This document shows, one piece after another, positions 44,391 through 53,187 of a stretch of DNA of 64,000 nt (the first letter of the stretch is position 1; every line of letters starts with the position of its first letter). Origin of the DNA: an uncultured Lachnospiraceae bacterium (GTDB lineage: Bacteria > Bacillota > Clostridia > Lachnospirales > Lachnospiraceae). Position numbers and translations under genes: made by a program. Below the pieces are notes generated by a model. That model saw only the letters and a list, made by a program, of their open reading frames with translations, was not told the origin of the DNA and did no database searches. The stretch spans positions 7,769 through 71,768 of the forward strand of contig CAJUDH010000017.1 of NCBI GenBank assembly GCA_910584845.1. The letters are read 5' to 3'.

Positions 44391-45122
44391 TCATTTTATC
44401 GGTTCTTTTAATGGGGTCCCCGCTTTTCTGGGATATTTTTTACTGGTACTCCTCTTTTTTCCAATTACCACCAATGCACGGTTTGCCCCTGCCCCTGCCA
44501 AAGGAAAATGGATTACTTTTTCCAATTTTCCTCCCAGAACAGAAATGGCATTTTTTCCCATAGCCAATTCCTCTTCTATCTTTTCCGACTTATAGGCAAT
44601 AAACTTTCCACCCACTTTCGTAAAAGGTAGACAATACTCAGATAAAGTTGCTATATTAGAAACAGCCCGGGAAACGCAAAGGTCAAAATTCTCCCTATAT
44701 GCTGCCATTCTGGCTAAATCCTCTGCCCTTCCATGTATTGCCTCTATCCCTGCCATCCCTATATTTTCTATTACTTCATTTAGAAAAGAAACCCTTTTGT
44801 TTAAAGAATCCAATAAAATAATAGTAAGTTGAGGGAAGGCAATTTTTAATGGGATTCCCGGAAACCCTGCCCCTGTCCCGACATCAATAATATGGATTTC
44901 CCTATTTGATAAATCATCCAATGCTTTAACCAAAGAAAGGCTATCGATAAAATGTTTATCCACCACATCATTTATTTGGGTTATAGCCGTCAAATTCATG
45001 ACCGTATTCCATTGTATCAGATCCTCATAATATTGATAAAATTGGCACATCTGTTTTTCCGATAAATCAATCCCAAGTTCGGCCAAACCAAATTCCATCC
45101 GATTTAAAAAATTGTAATCCAT
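44391..45122 (-). CDS. rsmG: 16S rRNA (guanine527-N7)-methyltransferase
   Basis: This 243-residue protein matches RsmG/GidB. The SAM motif is DVGTGAGFPGIPLKIAFP (about residue 75). HGRAEDLAR and CVSRAVSNIATLSEYCLPF are also family segments. The start at 45122 follows GGAGGGGAT; an in-frame ATG 51 bases upstream lacks a site. The C-terminus is basic. It lies next to mnmG, as in almost all Bacillota. Confidence 0.95.
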   Translation of the reverse strand: MDYNFLNRMEFGLAELGIDLSEKQMCQFYQYYEDLIQWNTVMNLTAITQINDVVDKHFIDSLSLVKALDDLSNREIHIIDVGTGAGFPGIPLKIAFPQLTIILLDSLNKRVSFLNEVIENIGMAGIEAIHGRAEDLARMAAYRENFDLCVSRAVSNIATLSEYCLPFTKVGGKFIAYKSEKIEEELAMGKNAISVLGGKLEKVIHFPLAGAGANRALVVIGKKRSTSKKYPRKAGTPLKEPIK

Positions 45123-45185
45123 ATCCCCTCCATAGCGGCAATATTCATGTGTCAGAAAAGGATTTTCAAACACAAGCCAATCTGT

Positions 45186-47081
45186 TTACTCCCCTTCTTT
45201 TCCTGTAATTTTCCTTTGCTCCAAATAAACCAGCAAAACAGAAATATCTGCCGGGGATACGCCGGAAATCCGGGAAGCTTGTCCAATAGAAATTGGCTGA
45301 TATAAATTCAATTTCTGTACCGCTTCCCTCCTTAGGCTTTTTACAACGGAATAATCAAAATCAGGAGGAAGTTTTTTCCCTTCTAACTTTTTAAATTGAA
45401 CCACCTGTTGTTGTTGACGTTTCAAATAGCCCTCATATTTTATATTTATGTCAACCTGTCTTGCTGTTTCTTTTGACAGCGCCGGACGTTTTTCATCAAT
45501 TTCAGTTAACATAAAATACCCCAATTCCGGCCGCCGTACCAGTTCTGCCAAAGTGGCCCCTGTTTTCAAAGGGGTGCTTCCATGACGTTCCAAGAATTCC
45601 TGAACCTGGTTGGTAGCGCCCACCGGTGTCTTTTCTAGCCTTTTAACTTCTTGTTCAATATCTTTCTTTTTCTGCAAAACCTTTTGATAAACCTCTTTTG
45701 CCACTAATCCAATCCCATATCCTATTTCACAAAGACGTAAATCTGCATTGTCCTGACGGAGCAAAAGCCGGTATTCTGCCCGGGATGTCATCATGCGGTA
45801 AGGCTCATGGTTTTCTTTAGTCACTAAATCATCAATCAACACCCCAATATAGGCTTGGGAACGGTCTAAAACCACTGGATCCCTCCCTAATACCTGCATA
45901 GCCGCATTTACTCCGGCCATAAAACCTTGAACGGCTGCTTCTTCATACCCGGAACTTCCATTAAACTGCCCCCCGCTAAACAGCCCTTTTATGGCTTTAA
46001 ACTCCAAAGAAGGCTGAAGCTGCCGGGAATTAATGCAGTCATACTCAATTGCATATGCATTCCTCACTATCTTAACATTTTCCAACCCCGGCACCGTACG
46101 GTACATGGCATATTGCACATCTTCCGGCAAGGAACTGGACATGCCACTTAAATACATTTCATTTGTATAAAGCCCCTCTGGTTCTACAAATACCTGATGC
46201 CTCTCTTTATCTGGGAACTTTACAACTTTATCCTCAATCGAAGGGCAATAACGGGGTCCGGTCCCTTCGATCTCTCCGGAAAAAAGAGGGGAACGATCTA
46301 AATTTTCACGGATTATCCGATGGGTTTCTGAATTCGTGTAAGTCAGCCAACAGGAAACCTGCCTTTTTTGTACCGACTCCGGATCTGTAGAAAAGGAAAA
46401 AGGCTCCACATGTTGATCTCCCAGCTGTTCTTCCATTTTTGTAAAATCAATGCTTCTTTTGTCTACCCGGGCTGGCGTTCCGGTTTTAAATCGAAACATT
46501 TCAACCCCGTTAGCAAGGAGTGAGTCTGTCAAATGGTTGGCGGCCTGCAGCCCGTTGGGACCTGTGGGATTGCTGACTTCTCCATAAATACAACGGGCTT
46601 TCAAATAAGTACCTGTGGCCAAAATTACTGCTTTTGCATGATAGGTAGCCCCGGAACAGGTTTTCACTCCTACTATTTTATGATCCTCCACTAGAATTTC
46701 CGAAACCTCTGCCTGGCGGATTGTTAAATGGCTTGTATTTTCTAAAGTTTTCCGCATCTCCCGGCTATAATCTTGTTTATCTGCCTGAGCCCGAAGGGAG
46801 TGGACTGCCGGGCCTTTGGATTCGTTGAGCATTTTTGATTGAATAAACGTTTTATCAATATTTTTTCCCATTTGGCCTCCCAATGCGTCTAATTCACGCA
46901 CCAGATGCCCTTTGGAACTTCCCCCGATGTTAGGGTTGCAAGGCATCAAAGCAATACTGTCTATACTGACCGTAAATACGATAGTCTCTAACCCCAGCCT
47001 GGCACAGGCCAAGGAAGCCTCACAGCCGGCATGGCCAGCACCGACCACCACAATATCATACTTTTCCTCTAAATATGGCAT
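45186..47081 (-). CDS. mnmG: tRNA uridine 5-carboxymethylaminomethyl modification enzyme MnmG
   Basis: This 631-residue FAD enzyme acts with MnmE to modify the wobble U34 of several tRNAs. The FAD motif VVGAGHAGCEASLACARLG is at residues 12-30. MPCNPNIGGSSKGHLVRELD (about residue 47), ATGTYLKARCIYG and SGYEEAAVQGFMAGVNAA are hallmarks. AAGGAAGAAG precedes the ATG. It is 60 bases downstream of mnmE. Confidence 0.97.
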   Translation of the reverse strand: MPYLEEKYDIVVVGAGHAGCEASLACARLGLETIVFTVSIDSIALMPCNPNIGGSSKGHLVRELDALGGQMGKNIDKTFIQSKMLNESKGPAVHSLRAQADKQDYSREMRKTLENTSHLTIRQAEVSEILVEDHKIVGVKTCSGATYHAKAVILATGTYLKARCIYGEVSNPTGPNGLQAANHLTDSLLANGVEMFRFKTGTPARVDKRSIDFTKMEEQLGDQHVEPFSFSTDPESVQKRQVSCWLTYTNSETHRIIRENLDRSPLFSGEIEGTGPRYCPSIEDKVVKFPDKERHQVFVEPEGLYTNEMYLSGMSSSLPEDVQYAMYRTVPGLENVKIVRNAYAIEYDCINSRQLQPSLEFKAIKGLFSGGQFNGSSGYEEAAVQGFMAGVNAAMQVLGRDPVVLDRSQAYIGVLIDDLVTKENHEPYRMMTSRAEYRLLLRQDNADLRLCEIGYGIGLVAKEVYQKVLQKKKDIEQEVKRLEKTPVGATNQVQEFLERHGSTPLKTGATLAELVRRPELGYFMLTEIDEKRPALSKETARQVDINIKYEGYLKRQQQQVVQFKKLEGKKLPPDFDYSVVKSLRREAVQKLNLYQPISIGQASRISGVSPADISVLLVYLEQRKITGKEGE

Positions 47082-47141
47082 TTTTAAGTCTTCTTCCTTC
47101 TTTGATCTCTATTGTTCATGTTGAGCCATTTTTCCCGGCCC

Positions 47142-48530
47142 CTATTTTCCCATACAAAATTTACTGAAAATCTCTTGAACCAAGTCATCCCTCACTTCTT
47201 CACCAAGGATTACACCCAAATGTCCATAAGCGTCCATTAGGTCAATGGTTAAAAAATCTTCCGGAATCCCTTCCGTAATTCCGTTTTTAACTAAATTTAA
47301 ACTGTTAAAAGCAGCTGTCAACGCTGTTTTGTGGCGCACATTGGTAATCACCAATTGGTTGTTAAAATCTATTTCACCAGAAAAAAACATGCTGTGGATC
47401 CTTTTTTCCAATTTTTCAATCCCTTTTTCCTCTTTGGCAGAAACAGAGATAACCGGATGGCCGGTTTTTTTCTCCAACTCCTTTTCCTCAACCAACAAGT
47501 CCAAATCAGTTTTATTTAAAAGGACTAAAGCCTTTTTATTTTGGATCAATTCTATAATAGCCTGGTCATTATCATCCAAAGGGCAAGAACCATCTACCAC
47601 ATATATAATCAGGTCAGCGTCATCAGCCGCATTTTTAGCCCTTGTAATGCCGATACGTTCTACCGCATCCTCTGTTTCCCGGATTCCTGCCGTATCCACC
47701 ACTTTTAACAGGATCCCTCCCAGATTAATGGGCTCTTCCAAAGTATCCCTGGTAGTGCCGGCCACATCAGTAACAATGGCCCGCTCTTCCCCAACCAGTA
47801 CATTCATCAAGGACGACTTTCCTGCATTGGGTTTTCCTAATATAACTGTCCGGATCCCCTCCGAAATTATCTTGCCTTGATCGGCTGAATGTACCAGCTC
47901 TTCCAACTGTACCATCATAGGCCCCAATAAGGTTAAAAGGGTATCCCGGTATCCGTCCAAAGATATATGCTCCGGATCATCCAAAGCCGATTCAATATAA
48001 GCCATCTGATATAAAATATCCTCCCGTAGCTTTTTCACTTTCCGGGACAGGGAGCCCCTTAACTGGCGGACCGAACTTTTCAATGCATATTCATTCTGTG
48101 AGCAGATAAGATCCATTACTGCTTCTGCTTGTGACAAATCCATTTTGCCATTTAAATATGCCCGTTTTGTAAACTCCCCCGGATCTGCAAGCCTTGCACC
48201 GTGCCTGATAACAGCTTCCAATATTTTTTTCATCACCAAGGCCCCGCCATGGCAATCAATCTCTACCGTATCTTCCGCTGTATAGCTATGTGGTCCACGC
48301 ATAACCAAAACCAACACTTCATCCAATATTTCTTCCCCATCTTGGATCAGGCCATATTGCACCGTATGGGAAGGGACTTGAAACAAATTCTTCTCTTTAT
48401 TTTTCCCTTTAAATATAGGGTCCACAACAGAAATTGCATTGCTGCCGCTGACTCTAATAATACCAACCCCCGCGTTTCCCAATGGGGTGGCAATCGCTGC
48501 TATGGTATCAGGCGCCATATTATCCATCAT
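47142..48530 (-). CDS. mnmE: tRNA modification GTPase MnmE
   Basis: This 462-residue protein partners MnmG. Residues 1-120 are the formyl-tetrahydrofolate-binding domain (DTIAAIATPLGNAGVGIIRVS). A helical domain with an inserted G domain follows: P-loop GKPNAGKSSLMN (about residue 232), TTRDTLEE, DTAGIRET and NKTDL. The C-terminal Cys motif reads FCMGK. It starts at an ATG pair after TGAGGGAAA. A terminator upstream separates it from jag. Confidence 0.97.
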   Translation of the reverse strand: MMDNMAPDTIAAIATPLGNAGVGIIRVSGSNAISVVDPIFKGKNKEKNLFQVPSHTVQYGLIQDGEEILDEVLVLVMRGPHSYTAEDTVEIDCHGGALVMKKILEAVIRHGARLADPGEFTKRAYLNGKMDLSQAEAVMDLICSQNEYALKSSVRQLRGSLSRKVKKLREDILYQMAYIESALDDPEHISLDGYRDTLLTLLGPMMVQLEELVHSADQGKIISEGIRTVILGKPNAGKSSLMNVLVGEERAIVTDVAGTTRDTLEEPINLGGILLKVVDTAGIRETEDAVERIGITRAKNAADDADLIIYVVDGSCPLDDNDQAIIELIQNKKALVLLNKTDLDLLVEEKELEKKTGHPVISVSAKEEKGIEKLEKRIHSMFFSGEIDFNNQLVITNVRHKTALTAAFNSLNLVKNGITEGIPEDFLTIDLMDAYGHLGVILGEEVRDDLVQEIFSKFCMGK

Positions 48531-48591
48531 CTATTTTCCCTCAATGGCCTCTTGCCATTTTTATATTACATACCAATTTTCCCATAGTGCC

Positions 48592-48630
48592 AAAAAGCGT
48601 CCGGCGGTGGCCAAACCACTACCAGACGCC
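48592..48630 (-). terminator. terminator between jag and mnmE
   Basis: GCGTCTGGTAGTGG and CCACCGCCGGACGC (minus strand) pair around TTTGG, then TTTTT follows. It lies in the jag-mnmE gap and splits the origin-left genes into two transcripts. Confidence 0.82.
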
Positions 48631-48642
48631 TTTCCTATATCA

Positions 48643-49896
48643 TTATACTTCAGGCCTTTGCAATGCCTTTTCCGCTGCCCGTTCCGCAGCTTTCTCGGAG
48701 GCCCTTCCTTCCCGGTTATCCCGGTTCCGGTTATCCCGATGAGAAGGGTAACGGTCCCTTCTTCCATTGTAGCTTTCTCTTTTTAAAGTAATAACCACAT
48801 GGCGGTAAGGGTCTTCCCCCTCACTCCTTGTCACTACATAACGGTCATTCTGAAGGGCAGAGTGAATAATCCTTCTTTCATAGGGGTTCATAGGCTCCAA
48901 AGCTACCGGCCTTTTCGTCCGTTTTACTTTATAAGAAATGTTTTTTGCCAAAACCTCTAATGTTTCTTTTCGCCTTTCCCGATAATTCTCTGTATCTAAT
49001 TTTACCCGAAGGTATCCTTCTGTCTCCTTGTTCACAACCAGGCTAACTAAATATTGCAGAGAATCCAAGGTCTGCCCCCTTTTTCCGATCAGGATGCCCA
49101 TATCCTTTCCGGTCATGATTACCTGCAATTCTCCATCTTCTTTATTAATTAAAGTTTCAATAGAAACTTCAATCCCCATAGAACGGAAAACTTGCTCTAA
49201 AAATTCCTTTGCCTTCTTTTGGACCAGTTCTTCATCCATTTTAACTTCTTGCCTTACCCTGGGTTCCTTTTCCGGCCTTATCTCTCCAATATGTTTTTCC
49301 TTGTTGTCATACCTGGAAAATTCTTTTTTTTCATATTTTTTCCTATTATAATCTTTTTCGTAATTCCTCTTTGGCGGCCTTTCTGAATTTCTTTCGGCAG
49401 TAACCGGCTTTTCCCCAATGCCAATCCTGTCCTTATTTTCGTTTCTGTCAGCTATACCGCCTTTTTCCGTGCTGCCGGGAGCCTCTATATTGCCCACCTT
49501 CTCAGCCATATTGTCTTTTCCTGGAACATTGCGATTTTCCAATGGCTTTTCTTCTGGCTGAGGTTTGGTTTTTACCGTATCGAAAGCTTTTCCTGCAGTT
49601 TTTTCCTGTCTTTCCTTCTTACTCTCTTCTTTTGCCTTTTCACTGGCCTTTTTTGCTGCTTCCGCCTTTTCGGCCTTCTCCTTTTCGGCTTTCTGTTTCT
49701 TTAACCTTCTCTCTTCCTCTTCCTCCATTACCCTGGCGCGGATCACACAAGGCTTCCCACCAAAAATCCCTAGAAATCCGAAACTTTCCTTTTGAACAAT
49801 TTCATAATACAAGTGGTCACTTGTGGTCCTCAATTCCAACAATGCCTTCGTAATGGCTTCATCCAACGTTTTCGCCGAAATGGTAATCATATCCAT
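48643..49896 (-). CDS. jag: RNA-binding protein Jag (KhpB) with an extended linker
   Basis: This 417-residue protein is about twice the Bacillus length. Residues 1-53 are Jag_N (ISAKTLDEAITKALLEL, then FLGIFGGKPCVIRAR). About residues 54-240 are a Lys/Glu/Arg-rich low-complexity linker. The KH domain, with GKRG in DMGILIGKRGQTLDSLQYL, is near residue 275, and the R3H domain (NPYERRIIHSAL) is near 345. A basic tail with DNR repeats ends the protein. Jag partners YidC and binds RNA. It follows yidC by 14 bases. Confidence 0.93.
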   Translation of the reverse strand: MDMITISAKTLDEAITKALLELRTTSDHLYYEIVQKESFGFLGIFGGKPCVIRARVMEEEEERRLKKQKAEKEKAEKAEAAKKASEKAKEESKKERQEKTAGKAFDTVKTKPQPEEKPLENRNVPGKDNMAEKVGNIEAPGSTEKGGIADRNENKDRIGIGEKPVTAERNSERPPKRNYEKDYNRKKYEKKEFSRYDNKEKHIGEIRPEKEPRVRQEVKMDEELVQKKAKEFLEQVFRSMGIEVSIETLINKEDGELQVIMTGKDMGILIGKRGQTLDSLQYLVSLVVNKETEGYLRVKLDTENYRERRKETLEVLAKNISYKVKRTKRPVALEPMNPYERRIIHSALQNDRYVVTRSEGEDPYRHVVITLKRESYNGRRDRYPSHRDNRNRDNREGRASEKAAERAAEKALQRPEV

Positions 49897-49910
49897 CTTT
49901 GTGTCCCCTC

Positions 49911-51233
49911 CTACTTATTGCGCTTATCATTATGTTTTGCCGCCTGTTTTTCATTATATTTGGCAACCATAGCCGCCTTTGATGCTAAACTGCCTGGCTT
50001 TGCATCCGTATTATAATACTCCGTGGATTCTTTTACCTGTTGCCTGGTTTTCTCAAGTTTCTGGCTGCGCAATTGTTCTTCTTTTTCGGCTGCCGCCTGG
50101 ATATTTTTCATATTCATAGTGGCGCTCTGTGCAATCTTTTGGGGCGGAAGACCTTTTTTCTCCCGTTTGGCATTGGCTTTCTCCAGGTTTTTCCGAACCA
50201 TTTCATCAATATCTACTTTCTTTAAATAAGAATTTACGATCAATTGTTGAATAATCTGGAAAACGCTGCTGGCTACCCAATAAATGCCAATGGCAGCAGG
50301 AAAGGTAAAGCAGAAAAATACGGACATCAATGGCATCATCACATTCATCTGCTTCATCATCTGCGCACTGGTACTGTTTTCATCTTGCTGAGGCTGGTTA
50401 GACATCATCAACTTAGAACTAAACCATTGGCTCAAACCGGCCAAAATTGGAATTATCCATCCGATATTAGGGGTACCCCCCTGCCAAGGGGTTGTTGCCA
50501 GGTTTATGCCAAAAAAAGCATTCATCCCCTCAATCGCTGCCGAGTTCTTCGTAATGACCTCAGATGCATCGCGGAAAGTATTTCCCAGTTCCGTCCACTG
50601 GGCGGGGTTTAACTTGTATAAAATATCGACCATCTTATTGCCCAGGGCTTCTCCGGTAACACCGGTTAAATCGCCGATAGCATTCATCCCGGTCAAGGAT
50701 ACCCCTTGGTCAGTAGCAAATTGGACCAGGGAGGAAGCCGCCCCCTCTGTGAGCCCGGCCACGCTGTCTACCTTCGAAATAGCAAAAACCACTTGCATAA
50801 AATATTCCCTTACTGAACTTACATAAGCAGGGATATTATAAATCACGCGGTACAAAGCCAACAAAATCGGCAGCTGGATCAACAGCTGCACACATCCGCC
50901 GGTCATGGAAGTTCCATATTTTTGATAAACCGCATCTGTCTCCACTTTCATCTTCATCATGGACTCGTTGTCCGTCTTACCTTTATACTTGCTTTGGATG
51001 GCCATTAATTCTGGCTGCATGACCGCCATCAGCTTCGATGATTTCTGCTGTTTTATAGTCATAGGAAACATCAGGATCTTTACGACTAACGTAAATAAAA
51101 TAATGCACAGCCCAATATTCATTACACCAAAAAAACTAGTAAACCGGAAAAGCAAATCCATAATCCATCCCAGGATTTGAGAAACGGGCCCTAAAATAAT
51201 ACCTCCGGTTTTCGTCAATACTAAGTAATCCAA
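49911..51233 (-). CDS. yidC: membrane protein insertase YidC (SpoIIIJ type)
   Basis: This 440-residue protein has five predicted membrane helices and a basic C-terminal tail of about 110 residues. There is no lipobox Cys. FTLVVKILMFPMTIKQQKSS holds TM1; the hydrophilic-groove Arg of Gram-positive YidC is Lys52 here. GGCVQLLIQLPILLALYRVI is TM2. A long extracytoplasmic loop (about residues 145-245) is larger than in Bacillus SpoIIIJ. MPLMSVFFCFTFPAAIGIYW is near residue 318. It is 19 bases after yidD. Confidence 0.94.
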   Translation of the reverse strand: MDYLVLTKTGGIILGPVSQILGWIMDLLFRFTSFFGVMNIGLCIILFTLVVKILMFPMTIKQQKSSKLMAVMQPELMAIQSKYKGKTDNESMMKMKVETDAVYQKYGTSMTGGCVQLLIQLPILLALYRVIYNIPAYVSSVREYFMQVVFAISKVDSVAGLTEGAASSLVQFATDQGVSLTGMNAIGDLTGVTGEALGNKMVDILYKLNPAQWTELGNTFRDASEVITKNSAAIEGMNAFFGINLATTPWQGGTPNIGWIIPILAGLSQWFSSKLMMSNQPQQDENSTSAQMMKQMNVMMPLMSVFFCFTFPAAIGIYWVASSVFQIIQQLIVNSYLKKVDIDEMVRKNLEKANAKREKKGLPPQKIAQSATMNMKNIQAAAEKEEQLRSQKLEKTRQQVKESTEYYNTDAKPGSLASKAAMVAKYNEKQAAKHNDKRNK

Positions 51234-51252
51234 TCTGCTACCTCCTCATACG

Positions 51253-51477
51253 TTACGGAACTGGGTCATAACCGCCTTTCGCCCATGGATGACACCGCAA
51301 TATCCTCTTCATGGACAACCATAATCCTTTCGCCACACCATACTTTTCCAGTGCCTCAATGGCGTATTGAGAACACGTAGGCGTGTAAATACAGTGGATA
51401 TTCACTTTTAGGGGAGACAAAAATATCTGATACCCTCGGATTATTATGATCAAACATTTTTTCATCCTATACCTCAT
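51253..51477 (-). CDS. yidD: membrane insertion factor YidD
   Basis: This 70- or 74-residue protein has the family core RGYQIFLSPLK, CIYTPTCSQYAIEALEKYG and GGYDPVP. YidD helps insertion by YidC. Two possible starts (51477 and 51465) are each part of an exact 12-bp tandem duplication, AGGTATAGGATG, which repeats both ribosome site and ATG. The second start gives MKKCLIIIIRGYQ as in other YidD proteins. It lies between rnpA and yidC. Confidence 0.93.
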   Translation of the reverse strand: MRYRMKKCLIIIIRGYQIFLSPLKVNIHCIYTPTCSQYAIEALEKYGVAKGLWLSMKRILRCHPWAKGGYDPVP

Positions 51478-51492
51478 CCTATACCTGGCTGT

Positions 51493-51867
51493 TCAGATGC
51501 CTTCCTTGTTTCCTATATCCACTTCGGTTCCCTTTATAATGTTATGCAGCCCGCAAAGATGCAAATATGCATGCTCAATAGTTTTGTAATCTGAATTTTT
51601 TGCAGCAGCCCTAGCCACCACCACGATGTCCAATCCTGTCTCTAATGCGTCATCACACAGCCGGAAACATTCCCTTAGCAACCGGCAAATCCGGTGGCGG
51701 ACTACACTGTTGCCCACTTTTTTGCTGACGGATATGCCAATGCGGTTTCCTGCCTGTCCTCTTTTTTTTACATACATCACCAACTGTTTGTTGGCATGAG
51801 ATTTGCCCGTCCGATATACCGCTTGAAAATCAGAATTTTTTTTAATGCTTGGAAATCTCTTCATCAT
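51493..51867 (-). CDS. rnpA: ribonuclease P protein component
   Basis: This protein is about 124 residues long. FPSIKKNSDFQAVYRTGKSH and IGISVSKKVGNSVVRHRICRLLRE are the family segments. The conserved RNR motif reads R-H-R, a substitution common in Clostridia. With the RNA subunit (not in this window) it cuts tRNA leaders. The start is taken at 51867; a GTG two codons upstream or the next ATG are alternatives. It is downstream of rpmH across an intercistronic hairpin. Confidence 0.93.
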   Translation of the reverse strand: MMKRFPSIKKNSDFQAVYRTGKSHANKQLVMYVKKRGQAGNRIGISVSKKVGNSVVRHRICRLLRECFRLCDDALETGLDIVVVARAAAKNSDYKTIEHAYLHLCGLHNIIKGTEVDIGNKEGI

Positions 51868-51901
51868 TATCACCAGCCGTCTAGTAAACTAAAAATCAGA
51901 G

Positions 51902-51928
51902 AAAAAAAGGCCACAATTTCTTGTGACC
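51902..51928 (-). terminator. terminator or attenuator between rpmH and rnpA
   Basis: On the minus strand AGGTCACAA-GAAA-TTGTGGCCT is followed by T7. It lies 8 bases after the rpmH stop. Partial termination here would give more L34 than RnpA, as is known for this gene pair elsewhere. Confidence 0.82.
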
Positions 51929-51936
51929 TCGGTTCA

Positions 51937-52071
51937 TCAAGCTGATAATCTTGCTCTGCCTTTTGCTCTTCTGGCTGCCAACACTTTACGTCCGCCGGGA
52001 GTACTCATCCTCGCCCTAAAGCCATGAACTTTTGATCTCTGCCTGTTCTTTGGCTGAAAAGTCATCTTCAT
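51937..52071 (-). CDS. rpmH: ribosomal protein L34
   Basis: This 44-residue, very basic protein (MKMTFQPKNRQRSKVHGFRA, then RMSTPGGRKVLAARRAKGR) is a full-length L34. The start at 52071 follows GAGGAGGTGC. An open frame continues upstream but without support. It leads the rpmH-rnpA-yidD-yidC-jag cluster. Confidence 0.98.
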   Translation of the reverse strand: MKMTFQPKNRQRSKVHGFRARMSTPGGRKVLAARRAKGRARLSA

Positions 52072-52144
52072 ATGCCTGCACCTCCTCTTACTATCAATAT
52101 ATACGATAACCACATTAAGACGCATTTAATCAAACATCTTCTCA

Positions 52145-52173
52145 ATTATATAGAAAACAAATCTTTCCGTCAA
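52145..52173 (-). promoter_or_regulatory. strong promoter of rpmH
   Basis: On the minus strand TTGACG (52168-52173) and TATAAT (52145-52150) are spaced by 17 bases, about 70 bases before the rpmH start. Confidence 0.82.
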
Positions 52174-52334
52174 GTGCTTTTTGCCTATATTGTTGCAAAA
52201 TACCACATGAAATGATATATTTATCAGGAACATAATTCTGAAAAGAATATGTATCTGTTTTCCCCAAATAATTCTAAATGTCTGAAAAGCAGGGGACGCT
52301 ACGCGCCGTTTTATCAGACGAAAAAGGAGAGAAA

Positions 52335-52934
52335 ATGAAACAAAAAACCAACACCCGCCATATGGCAGAATTATCACTGATGTCGGCAATTATCTTCCTT
52401 ATGGCTTTCACCCCTTTGGGATACTTCCGTACCCCTGGGCTGTCCATCACCTTCCTTACCGTTCCGGTTGCTATAGGAGCCATTATCCTTGGACCTGTAA
52501 GCGGCGCTTTCTGTGGATTGGTATTTGGAATTACCAGTTTTATTCAATGCCTTAGTTCAGGGACCCTATTGACCTTTCTCCTAATGTCCAACCCTTTCGG
52601 GGTTTTTTTTACCTGCATTGTCCCCAGGGCTCTGGAAGGGTACCTGTGTGGGGTTATCTTTCAAGTACTAAAAAAATACGGAAAAAAATCTGCCTGTTGC
52701 ATTGCCAGCCTTTCTTGCCCTATTTTAAATACAGTCCTTTTCATGGGGGCTTTGGTAGCCATTTTTTACCGTACCGATTCGATACAACAGATTGCCCTAA
52801 CCTTAGGGGCGTCAAACCCTTTGGCCTTCATTGTCGCATTTGTGGGCATACAAGGCGCTATTGAAGCCCTTGTATGCTCTTTTATTGCAAGTGGAGTTTC
52901 CCTTTCTCTGTATGCCGCATTAAAAATGGGGTAA
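52335..52934 (+). CDS. ECF transporter substrate-binding (S) component
   Basis: This 199-residue protein has about six membrane helices. The N-terminus MAELSLMSAIIFLMAFTPLG and the segment IGAIILGPVSGAFCGLVFG fit the PanT/COG4684-type vitamin S components. These pair with a shared EcfAAT energising module encoded elsewhere. Pantothenate is a guess from family. The start at 52335 follows AAAGGAGAG. It is placed between rpmH and dnaA, divergent from rpmH. No riboswitch was recognised upstream. Confidence 0.82.
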   Translation: MKQKTNTRHMAELSLMSAIIFLMAFTPLGYFRTPGLSITFLTVPVAIGAIILGPVSGAFCGLVFGITSFIQCLSSGTLLTFLLMSNPFGVFFTCIVPRALEGYLCGVIFQVLKKYGKKSACCIASLSCPILNTVLFMGALVAIFYRTDSIQQIALTLGASNPLAFIVAFVGIQGAIEALVCSFIASGVSLSLYAALKMG

Positions 52935-52976
52935 CGGACTGGATTACCCACACTCTTTGTTTACTGTGTGAATAAC

Positions 52977-53137
52977 TTATCCACAACATGTGGATAAGTT
53001 TGTTGATAAATGTAGAACTACAGGTAAAGTTTCCTATTCTTTTTACTATTTTCATTGAAAAACCTTAGGTTTTGTTATACAATGGATATAGATTGGGTTC
53101 CTTTGCGTATCCACAAAATGAGGTTCAAATATCCACA
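52977..53137. other. origin part 1: DnaA boxes upstream of dnaA
   Basis: Perfect TTATCCACA (52977-52985) faces TGTGGATAA (52989-52997) with three bases between. Two more near-matches, GTATCCACA (53107-53115) and ATATCCACA (53129-53137), lie nearer dnaA. These can serve both initiation and autoregulation of dnaA. Confidence 0.85.
53055..53083 (+). promoter_or_regulatory. dnaA promoter
   Basis: TTGAAA and TACAAT are spaced by 17 bases, about 105 bases before the dnaA start and between the two groups of DnaA boxes. Confidence 0.72.
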
Positions 53138-53187
53138 GGGAAGAGCCTGGTTACTTACTTTTCAAGCATAAATGAGGGGACGGGGAC

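Noticed and set aside
52140..52334. Vitamin riboswitch before the ECF transporter gene
   Set aside because: Only a short GTCTGA/TCAGAC pair is present; no known riboswitch core.
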